Origin: Maylandia zebra
Taxonomy: Eukaryota; Chordata; Actinopteri; Cichliformes; Cichlidae
Direction of reading: 5' to 3'
Assembly (NCBI RefSeq): GCF_041146795.1
Contig: NC_135170.1
Span: 7,225,033 to 7,289,032 of the forward strand
DNA: 64,000 bases
The translations under genes were made by a program, and so were the position numbers. Below, piece by piece: positions 42,553-54,107 of the stretch (its first letter is position 1; each line of letters starts with the position of its first letter). Under the pieces are notes generated by a model. It saw nothing but the letters and a program-made list of their open reading frames with translations. It searched no databases and was not told the origin of the DNA.

Positions 42553-43428
42553 CTCAGTGAATACCTCAGGCAGCAGAAACCCAAGAAAGAGGAGGGAGAC
42601 GAGGAACCATCATGGAAGGACAGGCCCCTGCACGGTATGTACCACCGGCAGATAGAGGAGGTGGCTGATATCCAGAAATCCTACCAGTGGCTGGACAAAG
42701 CTGGACTGAAAGACAGCACAGAGGCACTAATCATGGCAGCACAAGAACAAGCTCTGAGCACAAGATCCATAGAGGCTGGGGTCTATCACACCAGGCAAGA
42801 CCCCAGGTGCAGGCTGTGTAAAGATGCCCCAGAGACAATCCAGCACATAACAGCAGGGTGCAAGATGCTAGCAGGCAAGGCATACATGGAACGCCATAAC
42901 CAAGTGGCCGGCATAGTGTACAGGAACATCTGTGCCGAGTATAACCTGGAAGTCCCGAGGTCAAAATGGGAGATGCCCCCAAGGGTGGTGGAGAATGACC
43001 GAGCTAAGATCCTGTGGGACTTCCAGATACAGACGGACAAAATGGTGGTGGCTAACCAACCGGACATAGTGGTGGTAGACAAACAGAAGAAGATGGCCGT
43101 AGTGATCGATGTAGCGGTTCCGAATGACAGCAATATCAGGAAGAAGGAACACGAGAAGCTGGAGAAATACCAAGGGCTCAGAGAAGAGCTCGAGAGGATG
43201 TGGAGGGTGAAGGTAACGGTGGTCCCCGTGGTAATCGGAGCACTAGGTGCGGTGACTCCCAAGCTAGGCGAGTGGCTCCAGCAGATCCCAGGAACAACAT
43301 CGGAGATCTCTGTCCAGAAGAGCGCAGTCCTGGGAACAGCTAAGATACTGCGCAGGACCCTCAAGCTCCCAGGCCTCTGGTAGAGGACCCGAGCTTGAAG
43401 GATAAACCGCCCGCAGGGGCGTGCTGGG

Positions 43429-43432
<4 letters not shown>
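42549..43432 (+). mobile_element. RLE-type non-LTR retrotransposon 3' end, right copy (plus)
   Basis: About 278 codons are open from near 42550 to the stop at 43383: IEEVADIQKSYQWL, a Cys/His cluster CRLCKDAPETIQHITAGC, endonuclease residues QPDIVVVDKQKKMAVVIDVA, and the C-terminal LRRTLKLPGLW. The order Cys-His cluster then PD-D-K-like nuclease is that of R2/R4/Dong-group LINEs. The RT domain is missing through 5' truncation. The 3' end reads into (TA)n at 43433. Confidence 0.82.

Positions 43433-43500
<68 letters not shown>
43433..43500. repeat. (TA)n microsatellite at the 3' end of the right RLE copy
   Basis: About 33 TA units directly follow GTGTTTTATA at the element end. Confidence 0.95.
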
Positions 43501-43504
<4 letters not shown>

Positions 43505-46500
43505 TTTACTGTCTATGCAAATCTAGAAGAAATGACCTCCACCAACTCCTTTTGCATGTCTTTTTCACTGTAATGTACTCAAAGTACTTTTTACACTCTA
43601 AGCCACCTTCACCTATTCAGACAGGGCTTTATATTTAGTTTTTTTAATCTATCTTTTAAGTGCTCTTTTTTGTCTCTCACAAACACACACACAGCAACAG
43701 ATGGCAATTTAGGTTTTCAGTATCTTTCCCCATGACACTTTAATATGAGCATTCAATGAGCCAACCTTCTGATTAACCACTCTGGCCATTTCAGATCCTT
43801 GAAAATACTAAATTGAGTTGTTATGGGAACTGACCTGATATTCTGTGCCAAAATTTTCTGCCCTACATTATGATAGAAATTATTTTCACAGGGTGCTTTG
43901 AAGCCATCTTGAGCCAAGAAATCAAGTGGTGCCATTTGTGTAAACATGACATGCAAAATGACATTGACATGACACAGACATGAGAAGTGACCCAGGTGTG
44001 ATGTCTCATTTCTGAAGTGTGACTGGTTTATATTCATCTGTTATTCAATCTGTTCGCCTCCCAGTGATGATGTGAATTTTAATTGAAAGAAAAACATACG
44101 GAAACAAAATGCTTTCCTGGGTTTGTCAAAGATATGAATAGTACTTTACATATTCCAACATGAGCGTCGTTTGCATGACCAGTAGGATAAGCACAGGCTA
44201 CACTGGCCCACATAGTGAAAGAGCATGTTAAGACGCAGCTGAAGACTAGCTTAAGCATACAATGGCTGGATAAGCAGCATAACGAACCTTCCCACAATAC
44301 TGTGATGTAACATGGATATACTGGATATAACATGTTACAACAGAGTACTTGCACTTTTTTTTACATAGTTTGAGAAAAGTGACATATTAGTTATACAATT
44401 TAGCAAATTTGATATTTATTTACTTTTTAAAAACTAAGAAATCTGTTGTTGTTAAATGTGTTTGAACACATGTTATTTTTGTTGTGACAAGCACAAAAGA
44501 GAATAAGAAGTATTGGCAAAGGACATGTTTTGGTGTCCTTAGCATCTGAATGCATTTGAAAAATGGCAGAGAGGGCAATCATTACATTAATGAAGTATTC
44601 ACATTATTTTGCTAAGGAGCTTTGCTTCATTTTTTGAAGAAGCACCTGCAACCTAAATGCTGTACAGTAATGGTGGTGGGAATCTATATCACTCAAAAGG
44701 TATCATAAATCCACAGAACACAGATAAAAGAAATGCTCTAATGTGGCCTGTATGACTGCGTGTGTGGTCATGCTATAAGACCTTAAGGCTGTTATGCTAC
44801 AAGTTCATAGCATAAATGCAGCGGAGCTGGTTGTGTGTTGATGGAGGACTAGAGGTGGGAGAAGGGAGCTGGGTGGGGGAATTCAAGGGTGAGTGAAGAG
44901 AATAAGAAGGTGGTGGTGGATGGGGGTGTTGGCTGTCTGGGTGAGAGGAGTGTTGATCGATTCCAGGCATGGTATTTTCCAGACAGACTGAATGGTAAAG
45001 GTCAAAGGTCAGCCGCTTTTGTTTCCTTATGAAAGAGAGGCTGTGTGTGTATTTTCGAACTCATGTGCACCAGCAAATGTCATGCATGTTTGCTCCATAT
45101 CGAGTTAAAAGAGCCGTTTTTTGTTGTTTTGGGGGGATTTTTTTTTTTTTTTTTTGTTTCAGGTTTTTGGTTTTAGATCTCCAATCAAGCTAAAGCCACA
45201 AAACAAGTGCAAGGATCCTTCTGTGAGTATGTGTAGCTGTATGAGGACATGTCTGCACGTGAGCATGTTTGACTGAGCTCTTTCCTCACATTTTTTAAAG
45301 GGAGCAACATTTAAACCTGAATATGCAAAAATAAAAATCAATCCTTATATACACAATTTGCAGACCAAACTTTCTGTGTCACCAACACTTACTGGTGATT
45401 ATATGACCTGAAGCTACATAATTAGACCTCTTTAACATTTGCTCCATTTTTGTCCGATTTTTCTCCCATCAGAGGAAACGCTGCAAGCATAAGAACTGAA
45501 AATCTGTTTCAAAAGCATTTTCCTCCTCATATAAAAATCTGAGCATGTTTCAATGCTGATCAGAACTGCTGAACAGCAGTGCGCGCAGCTAGGTGGTTGA
45601 GTGTCTTGCTCAAGGGCACATGGGGAAAAGCTAAAAATAGTTTGTAGATGCTCCTGCTGTGATCAAATCTGACACCTTTGCCGTACTCTGCAGTGTGCTG
45701 TGAATGTGTGTTTGACAATTTTTCAGTTTGGGTTGAGTGGCCAGAGAATATACATCACAAATAAGCCTGAGAGCACGCGCACACATGCACACACGCACAC
45801 ACACACACATATATATTCATTACCATGGAAATCTTAATAGCAGCCATACAAATAGTGGTGTTTTAATATTGGCCCAAGTAACAGATAACACATACAGAAC
45901 AAGGATGCACAGAGTAACCTGCCACACATGCACAAAAATACACACAGCAGAGATTGCATAGTCACTTCCTGCATATTTCTGTGTGTGCATGCATGGCTGC
46001 ATGTGAGCACATGTGTGTCTGAATGAGAGAACAGATTGTGGCAAAGTAAAGGAACGGGGTGGGGGTAAAGAGAGACTTGGTGGTGGGAGGGGAAACGAGC
46101 AACAGAGTGAGTGGTGGGCCTTGTCTCTCCCTCCATACTTTCCTCCTTTAAAGCCACTGTCCCACTCGCTCCCCCTCCCCCACCTGGGACTTGAACCCAT
46201 GACCCACCCAGTGAATGAGTTCAAGGGAGGCATTGCCATTACTGAGGAAGCCACTGCTGAGCCTGCGCGAGGTTCAGTGAAAGTTTGTTTCTGTGCTAGG
46301 TTAAATTAGCCCGTGTGTGCATGTGTTTGTGTACAAGCATGTTTATTTGTTTTTATAATGGACGTTGTGAATAAGAGTCTAAGCAATGTTTGTGCATATG
46401 GGTATCTTTGTTTGTGTGTTTGTGCGTGTGCGTGTGTGTAAGAGTGAGTCTTTCACAGTTGAACCATGTGTGTTTTTGTGAGTGTGTTCACAGAGTTCTG

Positions 46501-46518
46501 AAACAGAGGCTGACTTTC
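43501..46518. other. Unassigned DNA with short simple repeats
   Basis: No recognised gene. There is a G-rich patch at about 44830-44945, a T run at 45139-45155 and CA-rich stretches near 45780-45810. Open frames here are low complexity. Confidence 0.4.
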
Positions 46519-46840
46519 GATTTCGGGCGATCGTGGCTCAAGAGTTGGGTGGTCGCCTTGTAATTGGAAGGTTGCCGGTTTGAACCCCAGCTCTGACAGT
46601 CTCGGTCGTTGTGTCCTTGGGCAAGACACTTCACCCATTGCCTACTGGTGGTGGTCAGAGGGCCCGGTGGCGCCAGTGTCCGTCAGCCTCGCTTCTGTCA
46701 GTGCGCCCCAGGGTGGCTGTGGCTACAATGTAGCTGCCATCACCAGTGTGTGAATGTGTGGATGACTGGATGTGTAAAGCGCTTTGGGGTCCTTAGGGAC
46801 TAGTAAAGCGCTGTACAAATACAGGCCATTTACCATTTAA
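46519..46840 (+). mobile_element. tRNA-headed SINE with TTTACCATTTA tail
   Basis: The head GATCGTGGCTCAAGAGTTGG (A-box region) and GGTTTGAACCCC (B box) are followed by a body (TGGGCAAGACACTTCACCC ... AAGCGCTTTGGGGTCCTTAG) and the tail CCATTTACCATTT. The body recurs at 48905-49152 without the head. The ORFs across it are not genes. Confidence 0.75.
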
Positions 46841-46995
46841 GGTCAACATTAGAAATGCAAACTGCACAGATATTTGTGTTTATGTGCGTTTTGGAACGCG
46901 TGTCTTTATGTTTCTGTTGAAGATGATTTGTTTTCCAATGGTACCTTTAAGCAGCAGACTTATACTTTTAATAAAATTATTAATGCACGTAGATA

Positions 46996-47026
<31 letters not shown>

Positions 47027-48904
47027 ATGTGTGTGTGTGTGTGTGTGTAATGGGAATGGTGATGGCCCTTCCCCCCAGTTTGCTGCTGGGTGTGTGACTG
47101 AGACGGCATCTCCCTACCTGGCCCAGACTAAATCAATACTTTAATCTAATTGTCATTCACTTCCACTGGGGTAGCCAAGTGCATGCACGCATACATACAG
47201 CACACACAAAATATTCAACACATCTCCATGCACAAACCTAACAACCATGGATACTTGTAAAAACATGCACATCCTTCACACACACACACACACACACACA
47301 CACATGCGAAATTATGAATGAAAAGCCCCACTGTGTGAACGCACTCGCTGCTGTGTTAGCGTGCAGCCTCGCTGTCCTGTACTACATCCACTTCCATGCC
47401 CTCTCTGCACTCTTTCCCTGCCTCTTTGGGCGTTCCTCCTTGGTGTTGCATCATGCATGCACACATCAGTGTCGGCAAACATCCGCTGACACACTGTCAC
47501 ATCGCATTCATGTCCGCCGGCGAGCGGCCTCTCCCACAGAGCAACAATGGAAAGTAGATGTCAGGGCTGCTGTGGGATCAGAGCTCAGCCGCAGGCACAA
47601 CAATCAGCCGGGAAAAAACATACACATATTTAAAATTTAAAGGTCCAAACTGACTTACCTCCTTCATCATCGCCAGCAGAAGCATTCCCCTTCTTTTTCT
47701 GCATTCCTCTGTCTCTACACCTCCTTCTTTCCCCCTCCCACAGAACCACCACTCTGTCTCTCTCTCCCTCTTTCTTTCATCCTCCCGTCCATCTTCTTTC
47801 TCTTACCACCTTCTCAACAAATCCCTGCTCTTTCCTTACTTCCTCTCTCCTCCCTTTTCCTGTTCCTCTTCCTCTTTGCCTGTCGCTTAAAACACTCTTT
47901 CTCTTGCTTTTCTTCCTCTCCGGTGGGCTCTCCGGTGTCTTCTTCCTACTGCTTTAAACTGCAGACTGTCTGGCGAGAGAGAGAGGGAGAGCGAGAGAGA
48001 GAGAGAGACTATGGAGCAATGGGAAATGCAAACTGGGACACACACACACACACACACAGCCTCTGTCAGTTTGAATGAATATTGTGCACACTCGGCTTGT
48101 CTCTCCTCCCCCTCTCTTTCTGTCTCCCTCCTTCCCTCTCTACCAGACACCCCTCCTCCACTTCTCTCTGGCTTTGCCCTTCTTCTCTCTCTCCTCCTTC
48201 CTCCCTCGTTGCTGCTGCTTTCAAACATGTTCACACTCCAAGACTGACTGACATTATAGAGCTGCACTTACTGACCCCCCACCCCAACGCACACACACGG
48301 ACACACACACTTCTTAGTCTCATGGACCCAGACGGTTAACCCTTTTGATGCAGCTGCAGATCCCGTCTGTTTGGATTTATTTTCATCTTCACAATGTGAG
48401 CTGTTTTCCAACCACTCATAATCATACTTTCATGAATGCGTTGCCATTTTTTATTTTATTGTATAGTGACTAAAATAATCAAGAGTTCATAACAGTAAAA
48501 CTTTATCTGCATCTACAAAAAGAACTTCCTGTGAAATATAAAAACTCATGTCATTGTGATGTTTGAACAGTCGATTCCTGGACTTAGTGAAAGTGAAATG
48601 TGTGGTGAAAGTAAGAAAAATGGACATGTGCAAGAATCTGAGTGACTTCAACATCGACCAAATGGCAGTGCCTAGACGACTGAAAAATACACAAGACTGC
48701 TCAAGATTATTTGATCTTGTGGGTGTTTGCCATTATGTCTATATGAGTAATTAATATAGCTATCTATAATGAGCAGTGAGCCTTTTATCCAGTGTAAACA
48801 GGTTGATGTAGCGCCACATGAATGAACCAGTTCTCAACCTGTTGCAACTTTTGTTTAGTAGGCCTTTATGCAATGGACACGAAAGAATTTGCTTGACTAT
48901 TTTC
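46841..48904. other. Unassigned DNA with GT/CA and CT/GA simple repeats
   Basis: GT repeats lie at 46998-47048, CA repeats at 47277-47304 and 48039-48058, GA repeats at 47972-48008, and a CT-rich stretch covers about 47690-48240. Such purine/pyrimidine blocks can lie in a 5' UTR or promoter, but I find no coding exon here. Frames rich in E/R or S/L are composition artefacts. Confidence 0.4.
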
Positions 48905-49152
48905 GTTGTGTCCTTGGGCAAGACACTTCACCCGTTGCCTACTGGTGGTGGTCAGAGGGCCCGGTGGCGCCAGTGTCCGGCAGCCTCGCCTCTGTCAGTG
49001 CGCCCCAGGGTGGCTGTGGCTACAATGTAGCTTGCCATCACCAGTGTGTGAATGTGTGTGTGAATGGGTGGATGACTGGATATGTAAAGCGCTTTGGGGT
49101 CCTTAGGGACTAGTAAAAGCGCTATATAAATACAGGCCATTTACCATTTACC
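48905..49152 (+). mobile_element. Headless copy of the SINE at 46519-46840
   Basis: It begins at TTGTGTCCTTGGGCAAGACA, lacks the tRNA-like head, and is otherwise very close to the first copy, with a short insertion (GTGTGTGAATGGGTG). The tail is again CCATTTACCATTTA. Confidence 0.75.
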
Positions 49153-49889
49153 ACATTTTCAGCATTAAAAGTATTTTTGCCTCCCTTATTGTCAATGCAG
49201 CTGTTCACACCGACAGTGTAATTACACAACACAAAACTACAGCATTTACTTTTTCACATCATGCTTGATTTTTCAAAGTTTTTGCATGCAAATAAACTGA
49301 TCTGGCTAATCAGGCCACTACATTTGGCAGCCAGTGCACTCGTAGCTCAAAATCACACCGGTGCTGAATATACACATATCTGTAAATGGTAAAGTAACAC
49401 TGTTTTACCTCAGATATACAGCTAGATGCTCTCTGAAATTATTTCTCTGTTTCCTCGGATGTGGTACCAAGTCTGCCAAAAAGAGCTCAAACTGCCCCAA
49501 TGAGATCATGAAATATATACTAAAGCAAACATGATACAGCCCCAACTCTTGGATCCAACCATAAATTTCTCCCTGCTGTTGCCTTCTTGTGAGAATTGAA
49601 CCCCAAATCTCAGTTTCTTCTTCTTGTTTACAAAGTCCAGATCATCATCGCTTGAGCTCAACTTCATTTTTCAGTGCATTTTTTAAGGATGAAACTTTCA
49701 ACTATCTTTTTTTTTCAGGAAGAACTCAGTGTGTATATAGGTTACATAACAACATTATAATACATATTCAAAAAAATTGAATTTCATGTGATTTTTTCAC
49801 AACACACAGTAAAGGTCTTTGGAGTGGCCCACCAGCTTGCAGTGGATCTCAGAGAAGCAAACTGCAGTCCAAGGTGGTAGGATTTGTGT
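49153..49889. other. Unassigned AT-rich DNA
   Basis: No gene, RNA or repeat that I recognise. Confidence 0.4.
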
Positions 49890-50185
49890 CAGGTAGGTCA
49901 AAGCAGGACCCAAATGCAGGACTGCCTAAGAAAAACAAATGGTGCTAATAATCCTCAATGCGTGCTCTCTTCATGTGCTTGTGCCCTGCTCCTGTGCTGT
50001 GACTTCTCCCTGTGATCCATGGGGAGTATTTCCGCTCCCTTCGTTGTCTATGTACAACCGTGTCCAGCTCCCTCCACTCGTTTCCCCCGACTCTCCTGGA
50101 AACAGACGCTGCAGTAAGTACAGTCCCTACGACCTGCCAACACAAAACTCTTTCACTTCACTAGCTGGGGGACTGACTGCATTTC
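49890..50185 (-). repeat. 3' LTR remnant of the gypsy element
   Basis: It aligns by eye with 57590-57870 over most of its length, with clear substitutions and a small indel. This indicates an old insertion. It ends at GACTGACTGCA, where the similarity stops. Confidence 0.65.
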
Positions 50186-51022
50186 TCACAAAGAAAGTTG
50201 TGGTGCGGCTGCTGTGGAAGTCGACGTACCGGAGCTGCATCGGCTCATTGCGCCACCCTGCATAAATGGTACTGGGTCCTGAGTGTGGTGTTGTTGATGT
50301 GCAGCTTGGAACCAGTCCTGGCCGACACTGCCGCCACCCCCACCGGCGTTCCCCGGGAGCATGGGAGTGGAGGTCCGGACCGTTCAAGCGCCCATGCCAG
50401 CCCCCAGGGTGCAACCAGCCAAAGTACAGCCTGCCTCCGCGAGACGGAGGTCCCCGTGCAGGGGAGCCTGCTCGACCTGAACCATACCCCTCCAAATCCA
50501 CCAAATACTGAAAGCCACTACCGTGTAACATCCGTGTAACGGATTAAGCAAGGGTGCCGTCAATAACCCGGGTGGGTGGTGGGGGCCTGAAAGGCGGACA
50601 CTGGACTGGACAGGCTTCAGCTGGGAGACATGAAAGACATTATGAATCTTCATATTTTGAGGTAAGTTCAATCGAGCAGTCACAGAATTAATCATAGTCA
50701 CAATGTCTTGATGCATGCTCAATAATCCAGGTAAGTAAAAGTTGATTCTGTTCATAGTTCAATGTTAAACATGCCAATAAAGTGAGGAGAAAGCTTTTTG
50801 GACTCAGTATCTAATGGACGTTTGCTGTAGACAACCATACTTTCTGCCCTGGACTGCAGGAGAGGCGATCCTGTGAACAATTTCCACAGGCGCCAGCAGC
50901 AACGGAGGTGATGCTGAACCGAGGGAACCTCGTGTTCCCCTTCAGTGATGGACAGGAGCGTTGATTAATACCCCAATGAATCCTGAGACAGCGACAGACC
51001 AGTGGCAGAGTTGGTCATTGAA

Positions 51023-51735
51023 TTATGAGCATGTTCCACTCATGATAGGTGAGTGGAAGTGGGACTGCTTTGATGAAGCCACACAGTGGAGAGTGGACTC
51101 CAACTTCTGGTTGGCCCTCTCCACCTGCCTGTTGGTGTAAGGATAAAACCCTGAGGATAGACTCACTTGGGCCCCCAGCACGGTGCAAAACTCCTTCCAA
51201 ACCTGCGACGTGAACTGCGGACCCCGATCGGACACAGTGTCTTGAGGGATGCTGTGTAGGCGGAACACATGATCAGTCAGTAGCTTCGCCATCTCTAATG
51301 CAGTGTGCAATTTGGGCAGAGCAATAAAATGTGCAGCTTTAGAAAAACCATCCACCATGGTGAGTATGACGGTGGCTGTCCAGTTATGAAGTTCAGTGCG
51401 ATGTGTGACCAGGGCCTTCTGGTTATAGGTAGGGGCCTGAGAAACACACAAGGAGGGGAGTTGGACGCTTTATTCCACGCACAGGTAGGGTAAGCAGAGA
51501 CAAAATCCTAGACATCTTGGCCCAAAGACGGCCACCCAAACAAGCGTTGCATGAATGATATAGCGTGCTTCAACTTAGGAGAATGGGCCCACTGGATAAG
51601 CTTGCCATGAACCACAGGGGGCACGTATATCTGGTTTGTAGGACCCATCCCACGGTCAGGTTTCTCCTGCTGAGCGCTTCTAATTAGAGCCTTGATCTCC
51701 CATGTGAGTAACCCAGGCTGCAGGCAGGATGGCAT
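51023..51735 (-). pseudogene. Gypsy integrase remnant
   Basis: Core residues include [33 protein letters not shown] and [20 protein letters not shown]. They hold a D of the DDE core and the SDRGPQFTS signature. The upstream frame (51735-51508) carries the usual segment before the core (YVPPVVHGKLIQWAH). Frames are interrupted. Confidence 0.8.
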
Positions 51736-52034
51736 CGTCCTTCTCTGACTGAGAGAATTGCCAGGAGAGTGCCTCCGGCTTCACATTATGGGAGCTGGGT
51801 CTGTATGTGATGGTCAAATTGAACTAAGTAAAGAACAGAGCCCACCTGACCTAACAGGAGTTGAGGGGCTTAATGGCTTGCAGCTACTCGAGGTTCTTGT
51901 GGTCTGTCCAGATGACCAATAGCTGTTCCTTCCAGTCAGTGCCTCCATTTCTCCAGTGCGAGCTTTATGGCCAACAATTGTTGATCCCCTATGTCGTAAT
52001 TCCGCTCTGCCAGCGAGAGACGCAGAGAAACAAC

Positions 52035-52099
<65 letters not shown>

Positions 52100-52102
<3 letters not shown>

Positions 52103-52720
52103 TGAAGCTTACGCCCGGAACTCTGTGACAACACAACTCCAAAATCTGATGCATCCACTTCCACTATGAATGGTTGAGAGAAGTCTGGCTGAACCAAAAT
52201 GGGAGCGGAGGCGAACTTCTGCTTGAGTTGGATGAATGCTTGCTGGACCACTGGGGAACACTGGAATGAGACCTTCAGAGAAGTTAAGCATGTGAAAGGC
52301 AGAGCAATGCGACTGGAATCTCAAATGAAATGTCTGTAAAGATTTGCAAAGTCCAGGAACCTTTGCAGCTGCGTACGGGTCTGGGGCTCTGGCCATTGAA
52401 CCACCTCTTTTATCTTAGCTGGATCTGCCTGAAGCTGGCCTTGCTCCACAATAAACCCCAAAAAGGAGAGCAACTGAACATGGAACTCACTTCTCTTCTT
52501 TGACGAACAGTCGATTTTTCAACTGCTGCAGGACCTGGCGGATGTGCTTCTCATGTTCAACCAAGACTTCAGAATCAGAATATTATCAAGGTACACAAAA
52601 CCACAGAGGTTAATGAAATCTTTCAAAACGTCATTAACCAAGGCCTGAAAAACTGTGGGAGCATTGGTGAGGCTGAAAGGCATGACCAAGTAGAATCCAG
52701 CTCACCATTAACTTTTTATA
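52100..52720 (-). pseudogene. Gypsy reverse transcriptase and RNase H remnant
   Basis: The minus strand near 52690-52560 reads [19 protein letters not shown] then [10 protein letters not shown]. The YLDD catalytic box is YLDN here, so a catalytic Asp is lost. RNase H start: [20 protein letters not shown] (52200-52130). A poly(A)/(CA)n block (52036-52098 on the plus strand) has expanded inside it. Confidence 0.75.
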
Positions 52721-53249
52721 ATTATTTGAACATTAGGTACTCAAAATGTTATTGAGCCATCTTTCACTCATCTCCCTGATACTGACTGAAAGTCAATGGT
52801 AGGCATTCCTGAGCTTAGTGGCCCCTTGAAGCAGTTCAAAATTGGAAGACAGCAATGGCAGGGGACACTTATTTTTAAGTATCTTTGTGGTCTTGTTCAA
52901 CCCCCCGAAAGGCAATGCACAGACGGAGGGTCTTGTCCTTCTTCTCCACAAAGAAAATCCCCACCCCAAGTGGGGATTTGGATGGATGGATTATTCCGCT
53001 AAGGAGTCATTAATGTAACATTCCTAGGCCTCTTTCCAGCTTGGAGAGACTGTACAGGCAATTGGTGGGAAGTGGAGCACCAGAGAGCTGATCTGTTCCA
53101 GTCGCAAGGATGATGTGGAGGAAGGGAGAGCACCAAGTCCTTGTTGAAGACCTTAGCGAGGTCATGATAGAGCGCTGGAACAGAGTACAAATCAAGTAAC
53201 TTGACCGTTTTGGATAGAGACACTATGGCAGAGTGCAAACAGTTCTTAT

Positions 53250-53560
53250 GACACTAAAGGCTCCAACCAACAATTTTGGACCAAGCTGGGGGGGTTGTGT
53301 TTAACCAAGGGCAACCGAGAATAACAGGAGTTTCAGGAGCATCAGAAAGAAAGAAGCTAATCTTCTCTACATGGTTTTCTGATAGGGAGAGCTGAATGGC
53401 CTGAGTGCAATGGGTAATTTAAGCAAGCCTGGTACAGTTTAAGGCAGAAACCTGTAGGAGTTCGGTGAGTGGTGTCAACGGGAGGTTTAATTCCTTAGCG
53501 AGTGTCTGATCAATGAAATTTTACTCTGTGCCTGAGTCAATTAGAGCATGACTGAGCACT
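53250..53560 (-). pseudogene. Gypsy aspartic protease remnant
   Basis: ALIDSGTE, then a stop, then NFIDQTLAKELNLPLTPL, is the DSG protease region. SDAPETPVILGCPWLN follows. In-frame stops disable it. Confidence 0.65.
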
Positions 53561-54107
53561 CATACTCTTAGTGTATGAGTTTTGCTAAACACTGAAGACC
53601 AAGTAGGGAGGCATCTTTGAATGTGTCTGCCAATTCAATTTTATTTATATAGCGCCAAATCACAACAACAGTCGCCTCAAGGCGCTTTATATTGTACAGT
53701 AGATCCAACAATAGATACAGAAAAACCCAAATATCATATGACCCCCTAATGAGCAAGCACTTTGGCGACAGTGGGAAGGAAAAACTCCCTTTTAACAGGA
53801 AGAAACCTCCAGCAGAACCAGGCTCAAGGAGGGGTGGGGCCATCTGCTGCAACCGGTTGGGGTAAAAGGAGGAAGACAGGATAAAGACATGCTGTGGAAG
53901 AGAGACAGAGATTAATAACAGGTATGATTCAATGCACTCACATAGTGAGTGAGAAAGGTGATTGAAAAGGAAAAACTCAATGCATCATGGGAATTCCACA
54001 GCAGCCTACATCTATTGCAGCATAACTAAGGGAGGATTCCGGGTCACCTGGTCCAGCCCTAACTATATGCTTTAGCAAAAAGGAAAGTTTTAAGCCTAAT
54101 CTTAAAA

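Noticed and set aside
47887..48267. 126-residue minus-strand frame rich in Arg/Glu
   Set aside because: It arises from GA/CT and CA simple repeats; no domain or splice support.
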